DNA of 64,000 nucleotides from Coprobacter secundus (GTDB lineage: Bacteria; Bacteroidota; Bacteroidia; Bacteroidales; Coprobacteraceae), in assembly GCA_000803105.1 (NCBI GenBank), contig JTDA01000001.1, forward strand, positions 310,001 to 374,000, given 5' to 3'. Positions 33,740 through 42,682 of the stretch are shown piece by piece. How positions within the stretch are numbered: position 1 is the first letter of the stretch; every line of letters starts with the position of its first letter. Below the pieces are notes generated by a model that was not told the origin of the DNA, did no database searches, and saw only the letters and a list, made by a program, of their open reading frames with translations. A program made the translations under genes and the position numbers.

Positions 33740-33823
33740 GCCCGGATGGTGGAATGGTAGACACGAAGGACTTAAAATCCTTTGGCTATTGCAGCTGTGC
33801 GGGTTCAAGTCCCGCTCCGGGTA
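33740..33823 (+). tRNA. tRNA-Leu (TAA anticodon)
   Basis: The 84-nt class II tRNA has acceptor GCCCGGA/TCCGGGT (one G-U), anticodon stem-loop AAGGA-CTTAAAA-TCCTT and a long variable arm. Discriminator A is followed by CAG, so CCA is not encoded. It is 4 bp after tRNA-Gly. Confidence 0.93.
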
Positions 33824-33832
33824 CAGAACTGC

Positions 33833-33870
33833 AAAAGAAAAGACGTTGATAATCAACGTCTTTTCTTTTT
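33833..33870 (+). terminator. Intrinsic terminator of the tRNA pair
   Basis: A perfect stem of about 17 bp (AAAAGAAAAGACGTTGA/TCAACGTCTTTTCTTTT) with loop TAA ends in a T-rich run. It lies 10 bp after tRNA-Leu. Confidence 0.9.
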
Positions 33871-33996
33871 ATATAGACCTTTTGTAAAACCATTCCAAAT
33901 ATTCAAAAGACAAATTGCATTTTATGATTCATCTTTTTGTCTTTTTACATTTTTACTCTAAACTAACATTCTAAAACCGGAACGAAACCGAGAACA

Positions 33997-34062
33997 AACC
34001 ATCGGAAAACCAAAAGTAAACCGATGGTTAGAGCGGGAGTTATACATCAATATCGATTGATG
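33997..34062 (+). other. Two hairpins in an AT-rich 377-bp gap
   Basis: The gap 33871-34247 holds no gene. AACCATCGG (33997-34005) pairs with CCGATGGTT (34021-34029) over 9 bp. CATCAAT (34045-34051) pairs with ATTGATG (34056-34062) and is followed by CCCCTTATTTTTATA, which is terminator-like. No promoter was found just upstream of them, so they may belong to a read-through transcript or be remnants. Confidence 0.4.
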
Positions 34063-34181
34063 CCCCTTATTTTTATATAGTTATTATTATTATAATTATT
34101 TATGTGGACGCTATATAGAACAATACTTAGAACTATATTATTTAAGAAGATGATTTTTAATATTTATTCACTTATACCCAT

Positions 34182-34212
34182 TTTGAATAGATAAAGCATT
34201 TCAGTATCTTTG
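34182..34212 (+). promoter_or_regulatory. Promoter upstream of the frameshifted unknown gene
   Basis: TTTG (34182-34185), a 19-bp spacer and TATCTTTG (34205-34212) match the Bacteroidota consensus exactly. The expected transcript start is about 30 bp before the ATG at 34248, which points to that ATG rather than the TTG at 34297. Confidence 0.75.
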
Positions 34213-34247
34213 TTAGAAAGGCAGATAGAAATATATTTCAATAAAAC

Positions 34248-34376
34248 ATGAACAAGAATCCTTTTATTTTAATCCCCTTACCTAGTATTACGAAATTTGA
34301 TTATAGAGCCATATACTATAGAAATGATGTACGATACCGGAATATTCTATACGGCTCAAAAGATAAATATTTCTGA
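34248..34376 (+). CDS. Short frame that may encode the true N terminus of the next gene
   Basis: From the first ATG after the promoter a frame of 42 codons runs MNKNPFILIPLPSITKFDYR and then stops at 34374-34376. It overlaps the 289-codon unknown gene, which lies in the next (+1) frame and has no ATG of its own near its 5' end. The simplest reading is one gene split by a single-base change near 34291-34320. A separate tiny ORF or recoding are alternatives. Confidence 0.4.
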   Translation: MNKNPFILIPLPSITKFDYRAIYYRNDVRYRNILYGSKDKYF

Positions 34377-35166
34377 AAAAAACGCACTTAAAGAATTTGT
34401 TTATTGCATTTACAGAGCAATGAATGAACTTCCGGCATACCTTATACAAGAATATGAAGACATGGAAGATTTCCCTTACGATGAAGATCTTAACGGCTTT
34501 TGTTACGGGCAATTTGATCCTAAACCAGAAATAAAATATCTCTCCGATTACAGCCAATATAATCCGCATTTTTACGACCTGGTCATAGAATGGTACAGTA
34601 TACGGCAAGTATACAAGATGTTAGATCTCAATACAAGAACCATACCGGTAAACATCTCGGCAATAAACAGTTATCAAAGAACGTATAATCTCAACAATTG
34701 CCCCTTTATCCTGCTCAACGCAAAGGTCATGCAGAATCTTTACAACCGTAAAGAGTACATAAAAGCGGACGAACGGGCTTTATGGGCCATGTATATGGGA
34801 ATACTGTCCATCATCGGTAATAAAGAATTTGCCCAGACAACATCGAGCATGATCAAATGTCGGATGTTCGGAGCCAGAAACACAGAAGAACTCAACGTAT
34901 TGCTTAAAGATAAATCACTGAAAAAAGCATATGAAAAATATACGACCAAATACCGGTACAACAAACTCTTGAACATCATCCAAGACCGTAACATGATTAC
35001 CGAAATCGCTTTGCACAGAAGAACCTATGTCAGTGCCAAATTGAAGAATGCAGATGCCTTAATCGATGCTATATTGGCTAAAGAAAAAGAAGTGAAACAA
35101 AAAAAATTACGTGATGAGGCAAAAAAGAAAGCACTGAGAAGATACCATCTAATAAAGCCGATCTAA
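34297..35166 (+). CDS. Unknown soluble protein, 5' end uncertain
   Basis: This frame of 289 codons starts only with TTG at 34297 or, internally, ATG at 34324. The product is rich in Tyr, Asn and Lys, has no signal peptide or membrane segment, and ends in a strongly basic helix (KEVKQKKLRDEAKKKALRR). I recognise no family. It converges on the PUL with a single base pair between its stop codon and that of the beta-helix gene. Regulation, if the 34248 start is real, is by a strong constitutive-type promoter. See the frameshift finding. Confidence 0.6.
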   Translation: MIIEPYTIEMMYDTGIFYTAQKINISEKNALKEFVYCIYRAMNELPAYLIQEYEDMEDFPYDEDLNGFCYGQFDPKPEIKYLSDYSQYNPHFYDLVIEWYSIRQVYKMLDLNTRTIPVNISAINSYQRTYNLNNCPFILLNAKVMQNLYNRKEYIKADERALWAMYMGILSIIGNKEFAQTTSSMIKCRMFGARNTEELNVLLKDKSLKKAYEKYTTKYRYNKLLNIIQDRNMITEIALHRRTYVSAKLKNADALIDAILAKEKEVKQKKLRDEAKKKALRRYHLIKPI

Positions 35167-35167
35167 A

Positions 35168-36712
35168 TTATTTCCGAATCTTAATATCAATTTGTCCAGA
35201 ACTTTGACTTACACCCAAGATATTCATTTCATTTAAAGTTTTTGCATATAAACATTCTCCCGGAATTTGTATATTTTCAAACACCACATTTTCCAAAAAA
35301 GAATTCGTTACTGTTTTCAATATAGAAGGTTTATCACCAAATGCTCGTACCCGAATATTCTTTAAATACACATTCTTTATGACTCCTCCATTTTTCATAG
35401 ATATGTCCAACCAACGAGAATCTCGATATTTTCTTGGCCAAAATCCTTCAATATCGATATTTTCAAAAAGCACATTATCAATAATATGCCCTCCGTATCG
35501 GTGATTTATAGCAATTGCCCTCATACAACGATATGCCACACCGTTACGAAAAATAATATTCGACTGATTTTGAAATACTCCATATCCTATTTTAAAAGCA
35601 GCACACCGACTCCATCCGATGCAATTATCAAATACTACATTTTTGAGTTCTTCCGATTTTCCACACCAATTAGATGCTATATCCGTTTTTTCAGACCATG
35701 TTTTTGTAGAATATGTGTCATCCTCCGATACAGCAATTGCTTTACGGACCAAAACATTTTGTGACTCTTGAATATCCATGGCATCATTCTCGTATGCTAT
35801 ATCGTTTTCATTGAATATCTTTATATCCTTTATCGTAACATTGTGAGAACGTGTAACAACAACACCCCACAAACCACTATCCCGGAACACAATCCCATCA
35901 ACAGTTAATGAATGACATTGCAACGGTACCAACAAATTATTCAAAAAACGGTCATTCAAACGCATTGCCAATCCATTACCATCAATTGTTCCCCGACCAT
36001 ATAGTTTTATATTCGAGGCATTTTTTTCTGTAGAGATAAACCATGTACCATCCATCTTCAAGCTTTCTTTCCTGAAATGGACAGTATAGTCTTCCCTTTT
36101 TCCCGTTCCTCGTATCACGGCTCCAGCTTCCAGATAAATAGCAACATTGCTTTTTAGAACCAAATTTCCACATAAATACACCCCTGATGGTATGTATACT
36201 ATTCCGCCTCCATGATAGCTCGCATCATTTATAGCATTTTGTATTGCTTGGGTAGACAAGGCTTTCCCTTCAGAATCGGCATTATAATCCAACGAAGATA
36301 TATCATATACATTCGAGGCTTCCCGAGATGGAATATCAGTTTCCAACTCATCAACAGCAAGAATCAAATCGGGTAACTGATTCAATTTAACAATCAGGTA
36401 TTCAGACCTTTCCATTACAAATGTCAGTGTCCTTCCATTTACACAAGCCTCCAGTTCTGTTCTTAAAGGACTAATTCTATATGTCTTTATCTCTTCCTTC
36501 GCAGTTATAGTTACTGTAATTTTTCCTTTCATAGAAAAATGTGCATAGTTATAAATATCCGAATAGTAGGTTATCGGAATACTTACAGAATCTACACTCA
36601 ATTGATAACTATCGCTCTCACGATAACAAAACGGTAAAGAACAGGTCACAATTTCAGCTCCAGATATTGAATAAATGGATAACAACAATACAACTATAAT
36701 ATGGTGTTTCAT
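35168..36712 (-). CDS. Secreted right-handed beta-helix enzyme, GH28-like
   Basis: This 514-residue secreted protein has a signal peptide (HHIIVVLLLSIYSISGAE, no lipobox), an N-terminal beta-sandwich (about 20-130) and a beta-helix (about 150-500). The helix entry ALSTQAIQNAINDASYHGGG and VYIPSGVYLCGNLVLKS is shared with polygalacturonases. The catalytic-region equivalents ENDAMDIQES and SEDDTYSTKTW keep an Asp and an Asp-Asp pair, but the GHG and RIK motifs of GH28 are not clear, so substrate may differ. The N-terminal sandwich plus helix layout also recalls GH49-type enzymes. It is the last PUL gene and is separated from the others by a terminator. Confidence 0.7.
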   Translation of the reverse strand: MKHHIIVVLLLSIYSISGAEIVTCSLPFCYRESDSYQLSVDSVSIPITYYSDIYNYAHFSMKGKITVTITAKEEIKTYRISPLRTELEACVNGRTLTFVMERSEYLIVKLNQLPDLILAVDELETDIPSREASNVYDISSLDYNADSEGKALSTQAIQNAINDASYHGGGIVYIPSGVYLCGNLVLKSNVAIYLEAGAVIRGTGKREDYTVHFRKESLKMDGTWFISTEKNASNIKLYGRGTIDGNGLAMRLNDRFLNNLLVPLQCHSLTVDGIVFRDSGLWGVVVTRSHNVTIKDIKIFNENDIAYENDAMDIQESQNVLVRKAIAVSEDDTYSTKTWSEKTDIASNWCGKSEELKNVVFDNCIGWSRCAAFKIGYGVFQNQSNIIFRNGVAYRCMRAIAINHRYGGHIIDNVLFENIDIEGFWPRKYRDSRWLDISMKNGGVIKNVYLKNIRVRAFGDKPSILKTVTNSFLENVVFENIQIPGECLYAKTLNEMNILGVSQSSGQIDIKIRK

Positions 36713-36726
36713 ATTTTTCCCAATCA

Positions 36727-36801
36727 AAAAAACGGTTTGTCTGTCACCTTCAATCATCAAAACAAACTGATAAAGTACCGAAAACAGACAAACCGTTTTT
36801 T
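36727..36801 (-). terminator. Perfect 18-bp inverted repeat with long loop, terminator-like
   Basis: AAAAAACGGTTTGTCTGT (36727-36744) and its exact complement (36784-36801) flank a 39-nt loop. Read on the minus strand the stem ends in a run of T, so it can terminate the transcript of the large enzyme before the final beta-helix gene. The A and T runs on both sides would also work on the other strand. Confidence 0.7.
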
Positions 36802-36834
36802 ATTATCCAAAAGTAACTTTCTGATAATACAATA

Positions 36835-39800
36835 TTATTTCTTTATTACCTTAGAAACAAAATCCTGAATCTTCACAAAATATACCCCTTCGGGGAAAGA
36901 AGCGATGTTTATTATAGAATCACCGGTCTCCAATATTTTACGACCTACCGAGTCGAAAACAAACACAATATCTCCTTCTCTCAATCCCCGAATATATAGA
37001 ATATCGGTTACAGGATTCGGGAAAAGCCCTAATCCATCATTTTCTATTATCTCCTCATCACCCGTTATACTTGTCTCGATAAAAGTTTTCGTTACCGAAC
37101 TTCCAGTATACTGTCCTGAAGGCAACATTATCTTCAGGTCGGTCGCACCTTTTTCTGAAGAAACAACTGCCCCATCTCCCGACAGAGATTTAGATATGGT
37201 CAGTACTATAGAAGTCGAATTATAAAGAGGATCTGCCATAGAAACAATATAATCTGTACCTTTTATTGCAAGTAAGAATATACAAGGTTTCTCGCAAGAA
37301 ACTTTCAATCCCTCATTCAATGTTATTACTCCTGGCGCATAACAAACAACACCATATCTATTATGATTGCTATCATATACGACTTGAGCATCTTCATCGT
37401 TTCTAATTATTTTAAGAGGGATGTTCTCAGCGTATTCACCCGTTTCTTCTACTGTCTTTCTCGGAACGACCAAGTATTGGTAACTTCCATTATCGGGTTT
37501 TATACCATGATTTATCCACACACTGAATACAGATTTTGTTATCTGTTCTGTAGAACCAGACGAACTATAGACTTTGCTCCAAGATCCGGTCTGATCTTCT
37601 CCCTGGACTGTCACATTCGCCGGAGACATAAAAATATATCCTACATTATCATGATGTACCCATTTAATATCATCACCTGTTTGTGGAGACAAAACCGACA
37701 ATACATTTTTTCCATCAAAATAAGAGATATCTCCTGATTTCAAACACTGATTGACAGATGTAACAATAGGGATACTATGTGTTGCCGAAATTCCTGCCCC
37801 CAGGCAAACCATCACATCGTCCATAAAGAAATAAGCCTTTTTTACTTTCAAATCTTTATAGTCATGCTCATACGCTATAACCCCAGTTTCATTGTCGGTC
37901 ACACCACCACCAAACTCATTCGTTCCATAAAGATATCCGCTCAATCGGCTGTAAGCATCGTCCTGTGCTGCCGTTGTTCCCGGAACACGGCACCAATCCC
38001 ATACCGGTGCAATTTCATAATATTCTTTCCCGGTCGTCATAATATTCGTTGCTCCCATCGGATAATTATACCCCCGAACATTCTCATTATTTATTTCTTC
38101 TGTCCCAACACACCGGGAAGAAACTATTTTCGCAGAAAGATAATAGTCTGTTCCGTGGTGAGTCATAATATTCGAATCCCAGAAATACTTATTTCCCGGA
38201 GAGGGAAATGCTGCCCCATTTTCTATATGTTCTTTCCATTGACTGTAAACTCCGGAATAATCTGGATCTATTTCAACCATTTTATCCAACTCTAACGGGT
38301 CAAAACCGGTATTTCCAGACAAATCCCGTCCCTTACATCCAAAATCCATTATTGTCCTATAACTCAGCAACATATGTCCTTCTCGCAACAATTTTGAAAA
38401 CATATCCCGCTGTTTATCGGTAAACGTTGCAGCAAAAGGTGTTTCAATAGCCAATTGCATCGTCTTTGTCAAGAAAGGAACTACTGTAAGACCATAACTT
38501 CCCGATTGTAACTGCCTGCGATGTTGATGAAAACTATAATCGTACTTTATGCCTTCCACTTTCTGCCCGGCTGCAATAGGGAACTGAGTCGGAGCAAATT
38601 CAAGAATGGTAGCCATAGAAGAGAATCCGGAATAAACTGTCTGGAAATCATCTTCAAGGCAACCTTTATAGATTATCATTTCAGAAGCCCAAGCTTTATT
38701 CTGCCCTTTATCACTTGCATTCCCATATCTATTAGGAATAAATGCAGAATAATTTTTTAAATCTGTAGAAAGTATATCTCCCTTTATCAAAATCAATGTC
38801 AACATAAACGATTGAGGCTCTCCAAAATCATTCCACCACCAATTTTCAAGGTCTTCCCAATCGGTATTCATTACATAATCGCATCCCTTGATAATTTTCC
38901 CCAACAAGTCTGAATTCTTATAATAAGGACTCTCCGGATGCCTGTATGCAACTGCCATATCTTTCAAATTATAGAAATGCTGAATCTGGGCCCACCCATC
39001 CAATGAATTTTTATCGGTATAATCAATATCCGGCCAACTTCCATCATCTTTCATCGAAGACATCAATTGCGACGGGTCTTCAAATCCGTCACTCAATAAC
39101 GACGAAACCAGCCTATCTGTTATAATATCGATATAATCTTGAACATCTGCAGCACCCTCCTCTGCATTGATACGTACTTCTGATATACTGTTCCACTTAT
39201 TCCGGTTATTCCCTGTCCCCAAAATTTTCACATAACGGGCTCTTCGGGGCCCAAATGCAAAATTCTCCCAGAAATTTGTCACACCGCCAGACTGTCCCTC
39301 AAATACGGTTATCCATTCCGTATCATCTTTAGAAACCTGTATCGAAAAATTAGTCTTGCGAGTATTTCCTACATAAAAGGCAATATCTACAGAAGTTACT
39401 GTTTTTTCAGCCAAAAGGTCGTACTTAATCCATTGTTCACCTTCGGCCGACCATCGTGTTCCGAAATTTCGGTCCAATGTTTTGTCCGGAGTATTTGTCG
39501 TTCCCTCTTCATAACCACTGGCTGTAACCACCATATTGACAATCTCTTCATCCGGAACCGGCATTTCTCCCGGAGCAAGCTTAACCATCTCACTACCAGC
39601 CAATAAAAATGCCCCAACCCCAAAATCAGCCGTTGTCGATGCTGTAACAGGTTGTGAGGATTCGGGTTTATAACCGGCTCCTTGTACATACCCTAAAAAT
39701 CCGGTAGACTGTACTGCCGTTGTTATCAAGCCTTCCCAGGCTTTGGCAACCACAGGCAGATATGTCCGGGCATCCAGAATACCATTATTTATTCCCCATG

Positions 39801-41766
39801 CCATACCATATACGAACAATGACGTACCACTCGTTTCCGGACCACCATAATGTTCAGGATCGTCCAAACTCACATTCCAAAACCCATCTTCTCTCTGGCG
39901 CTCTTTCAGGGCTTCGGCCATCTCCTTAAATATTTGTACAAATTCATCTCTATAAGGACTTTCTTTCGGCAAATCTCTCAATACACGAGCATAAGCAGCA
40001 AGTGCCCATCCATTCCCCCGGGACCAATATACATTCTTTCCGTTCGGAGACAATCTTTTCGCAGGCATTTGTGACTCATCCCTAAACCACAGATGATCCG
40101 TCGTTTCATACAAACCACGTACATTCTTTGTATTCTGATACATCGAGTACATCCTATCGAAATAAGCATCTTCATCATATAACACTCCTAATTTCGAAAA
40201 TACGGGCATTGCCATAAATAGAGCATCGACCCAAAACCAATCATCATCTGCTTCTACCTGATTAACTACCAGATAATCCATACTTTCTTTTATCGCCTTT
40301 ATTTTATTCTCATCCTTCTCCGTATCTAAATTATACAAATCGATATACGTCTGCCCACAAACCTGTTGGTCGGCACCATGCCCTTCTGCTGCCGAACCTA
40401 ATGCCCATTTATTATTCTCTCCCCACAAATTCATATAATCAAGGAAAGCCTTGACTGGATATACATTATAAAATTCCATACAGCCGACAAAATAGGCCGA
40501 CTTCACCCATTTATTGTCTCCCGGCGAGGGATTCGCTGCCATATAATAGTCATTCACCATAGTCATCTTTTCAACAATCGCTTTTTTTGTAGGCAAGTCG
40601 TAAGAAATATCAGCTCCTCCAAAAGCTACCGGCATTACTATCGGCTGTACATCTAAATTTAAAGAAGATAATACCGGGAAAAAGTATTCTTTATTCCCCA
40701 TTCCCCAGTGTTCTGTATCAAAGCTCCACCCCAATGCCTGATAAGTATCCTGAGATTTCAATTCTTCAAGAGATTTATCGGCTCCATGCTGTCCCGAGGC
40801 ATCTGAAATTATCTCTACTGCTCCGTCCGAATCGGAAATCTCCATGGAAGCAAGAGCTATATTATTAGTCAAATTAACAACTACCGGAGAACTTTTTGCT
40901 CCATAAATACGGCCTACTGTTCCAGAAACAGAAGATTTTATATCAGGATTGATTGCCGCACAGTTCGAGATATTTAACCATGTATTATTCTTTTTTGAAC
41001 CACCTGCCAAACCAACGAGACCACCTACATTAGCTCCTCCATCTTCAGCTACAACAGAATTAATAGCATAACAACTATTTATATTTATTTCGCTTTTACC
41101 CCAGATATACCCAATCAGGCCACCTCCATACTGAGGAGCCGTATCGCTATCATCTGTATTCGAAAGGGTTACGCTTCCTTCTGCATAACAATTGTTCATA
41201 TAAAAAGGTAATACTGCCGGTAAATATCCACAAAACGCTCCACATCCTTCACGACCTTTTATATCTCCGATGACTGCACAGTTTTCAATGGCAATGGTAG
41301 CCGAACCGTTCACAAAAGTTCCGGCTAAAGCTCCAACTCGTGAACTCCCGATAATGCCTTTCTTCGAAAGTTTTATAACCAGATTCTTTACTGTGGCATT
41401 ACTTCCCATTTGACAAAAAAGCCCGATATTCCCCTCAGACGGACGATTGCTCCAAAGTCCTGTTATTGCATATCCTGCCCCATCCAATTCTCCCGTAAAA
41501 GGAATCTCCGTACATAAGGGAACCCACCCTTTTTCTGCTTCATTTTCGCTAATCCAATCCGTTAAATCAATATTATTACCCAATTTGAAACGGGCTTCAG
41601 GATATTCATTAATTTTTTGCAAATCGGCAGCTTCTGTTATTATATAAGGGGTCTCGGCAGAGCCATCTCCCAATACTTCCCCTATTGCCTCTATCGAACC
41701 CCAAAGGCTTACAGATAAAAACACAGAACCTACCACTTTATAAATTTTACTAAATCGTGTTTTCAT
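36835..41766 (-). CDS. Giant multidomain polysaccharide lyase: GLUG-like + GH105 + F5/8C + PL8 + T9SS tail
   Basis: This 1643-residue secreted protein has, in order: a signal peptide (1-27); GLUG-like repeats (about 40-330, GLIGYIWGK, GGLVGLAGG); a GH105 unsaturated uronyl hydrolase (about 385-735, with WFWVDALFMAMPVF and YWSRGNGWALA); an F5/8C carbohydrate-binding domain (about 738-868); and a PL8 lyase (about 875-1560). A T9SS type A sorting domain follows (about 1575-1643, GLFPNPVTDILYI, FPEGVYFVKI). PL8 catalytic residues fit N1023, H1082, Y1091 and R1147; the His-Tyr spacing of 9 equals that in streptococcal hyaluronate lyase. The lyase would cut a uronic-acid polymer by beta-elimination and GH105 would remove the unsaturated end. 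It is in the operon behind SusC/SusD. Glycan class (pectic or GAG-like) is open. Confidence 0.85.
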   Translation of the reverse strand: MKTRFSKIYKVVGSVFLSVSLWGSIEAIGEVLGDGSAETPYIITEAADLQKINEYPEARFKLGNNIDLTDWISENEAEKGWVPLCTEIPFTGELDGAGYAITGLWSNRPSEGNIGLFCQMGSNATVKNLVIKLSKKGIIGSSRVGALAGTFVNGSATIAIENCAVIGDIKGREGCGAFCGYLPAVLPFYMNNCYAEGSVTLSNTDDSDTAPQYGGGLIGYIWGKSEININSCYAINSVVAEDGGANVGGLVGLAGGSKKNNTWLNISNCAAINPDIKSSVSGTVGRIYGAKSSPVVVNLTNNIALASMEISDSDGAVEIISDASGQHGADKSLEELKSQDTYQALGWSFDTEHWGMGNKEYFFPVLSSLNLDVQPIVMPVAFGGADISYDLPTKKAIVEKMTMVNDYYMAANPSPGDNKWVKSAYFVGCMEFYNVYPVKAFLDYMNLWGENNKWALGSAAEGHGADQQVCGQTYIDLYNLDTEKDENKIKAIKESMDYLVVNQVEADDDWFWVDALFMAMPVFSKLGVLYDEDAYFDRMYSMYQNTKNVRGLYETTDHLWFRDESQMPAKRLSPNGKNVYWSRGNGWALAAYARVLRDLPKESPYRDEFVQIFKEMAEALKERQREDGFWNVSLDDPEHYGGPETSGTSLFVYGMAWGINNGILDARTYLPVVAKAWEGLITTAVQSTGFLGYVQGAGYKPESSQPVTASTTADFGVGAFLLAGSEMVKLAPGEMPVPDEEIVNMVVTASGYEEGTTNTPDKTLDRNFGTRWSAEGEQWIKYDLLAEKTVTSVDIAFYVGNTRKTNFSIQVSKDDTEWITVFEGQSGGVTNFWENFAFGPRRARYVKILGTGNNRNKWNSISEVRINAEEGAADVQDYIDIITDRLVSSLLSDGFEDPSQLMSSMKDDGSWPDIDYTDKNSLDGWAQIQHFYNLKDMAVAYRHPESPYYKNSDLLGKIIKGCDYVMNTDWEDLENWWWNDFGEPQSFMLTLILIKGDILSTDLKNYSAFIPNRYGNASDKGQNKAWASEMIIYKGCLEDDFQTVYSGFSSMATILEFAPTQFPIAAGQKVEGIKYDYSFHQHRRQLQSGSYGLTVVPFLTKTMQLAIETPFAATFTDKQRDMFSKLLREGHMLLSYRTIMDFGCKGRDLSGNTGFDPLELDKMVEIDPDYSGVYSQWKEHIENGAAFPSPGNKYFWDSNIMTHHGTDYYLSAKIVSSRCVGTEEINNENVRGYNYPMGATNIMTTGKEYYEIAPVWDWCRVPGTTAAQDDAYSRLSGYLYGTNEFGGGVTDNETGVIAYEHDYKDLKVKKAYFFMDDVMVCLGAGISATHSIPIVTSVNQCLKSGDISYFDGKNVLSVLSPQTGDDIKWVHHDNVGYIFMSPANVTVQGEDQTGSWSKVYSSSGSTEQITKSVFSVWINHGIKPDNGSYQYLVVPRKTVEETGEYAENIPLKIIRNDEDAQVVYDSNHNRYGVVCYAPGVITLNEGLKVSCEKPCIFLLAIKGTDYIVSMADPLYNSTSIVLTISKSLSGDGAVVSSEKGATDLKIMLPSGQYTGSSVTKTFIETSITGDEEIIENDGLGLFPNPVTDILYIRGLREGDIVFVFDSVGRKILETGDSIINIASFPEGVYFVKIQDFVSKVIKK

Positions 41767-41818
41767 ATATCAAACTTAAATTACTGACTCATTAAATAAT
41801 AAACCTGATGGATTTCAA

Positions 41819-42664
41819 TTATTTTTGAATTTTCACAGTCAGATTTCGAGTTCCCGTAAGCGCAACGATATATGTACCTTGCGATAAATTTACCGGTATT
41901 GTATATCGTTGAACAGCACTCACCGGGATTCTTATTAATTCGATGCCTTGTATATCGAATACTATAATAGAAGCACCCAAATCCTGTGCCTCCAAACCAT
42001 CTACAACAATATTATTCCCTGAAAAATATGCATCCAATCTTCCCTGCACTTTATCCAGACCTGTATCATTTACAGATTTTACACAGCGTACAGAATAGCC
42101 GAGCCCTTTCTTCGATCCGGTATCTGTATAACATTTACCTTTCGACGGGTCTATCGTCATTGTAAAATGGGGCCAATTCTCATCACCAGTTGCCGTATTT
42201 GTTCCATTAGCCAAACGCCAAATACCATAAATACCCCACGCTGTAGCTTTCTCATCGCGAATAGCACCGGCAAAAGCATTGTCTTCTGCTCTATTCCACC
42301 ATCTCACATCTTCCGCAGTTTCATCCTTAAGAATATATTCTATCAATTTATCGGCCTCTTCTCTCGTCGGTAAACGCCAGCCTTCAGGACAAGCTTGCTC
42401 TTTCTCTCCCGCATAATAATAATATCCATTCTCTCCTTCGGCTTTGGAATCTTCTCCTTCTGCATGATATGTCTTATATTTAGGGTCGCCCTCACGACTG
42501 TTACTAACCATCCAATACAAATCTCCGTACTGGTAATACAAATAAGAATTTCCAGCTTCTGACGTAAAGACACCTGGGGTTCCATCCGTTTGTGCACTTA
42601 CACTTAAAGATAATGTACAAGCCGTAAAAATGGCTAATGCTGATTTTGTAAACAATTGCTTCAT
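41819..42664 (-). CDS. FISUMP-domain secreted protein with T9SS-like C terminus
   Basis: This 281-residue protein has a signal peptide (ALAIFTACTLSLSVSA), a FISUMP domain (about 30-195, containing GDLYWMVSNSREGDPKYKTY, ENGYYYYAG and ACPEGWRLPTREEADKLI) and a C-terminal beta-sandwich (about 205-281). The latter ends IPVNLSQGTYIVALTG and LTVKIQK, which resembles a T9SS sorting domain. FISUMP domains are C-type-lectin-like and of unproven function; binding of glycan or a cell-surface partner is an inference. It shares the domain with the GH28-FISUMP protein two genes upstream. Confidence 0.75.
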   Translation of the reverse strand: MKQLFTKSALAIFTACTLSLSVSAQTDGTPGVFTSEAGNSYLYYQYGDLYWMVSNSREGDPKYKTYHAEGEDSKAEGENGYYYYAGEKEQACPEGWRLPTREEADKLIEYILKDETAEDVRWWNRAEDNAFAGAIRDEKATAWGIYGIWRLANGTNTATGDENWPHFTMTIDPSKGKCYTDTGSKKGLGYSVRCVKSVNDTGLDKVQGRLDAYFSGNNIVVDGLEAQDLGASIIVFDIQGIELIRIPVSAVQRYTIPVNLSQGTYIVALTGTRNLTVKIQK

Positions 42665-42682
42665 AATATTTATTATTTAGGA

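Noticed and set aside
37363..38295. Plus-strand open frames opposite the giant PL8-GH105 gene
   Set aside because: They mirror an obvious minus-strand protein with strong domain matches and show no promoter, start signal or domain.
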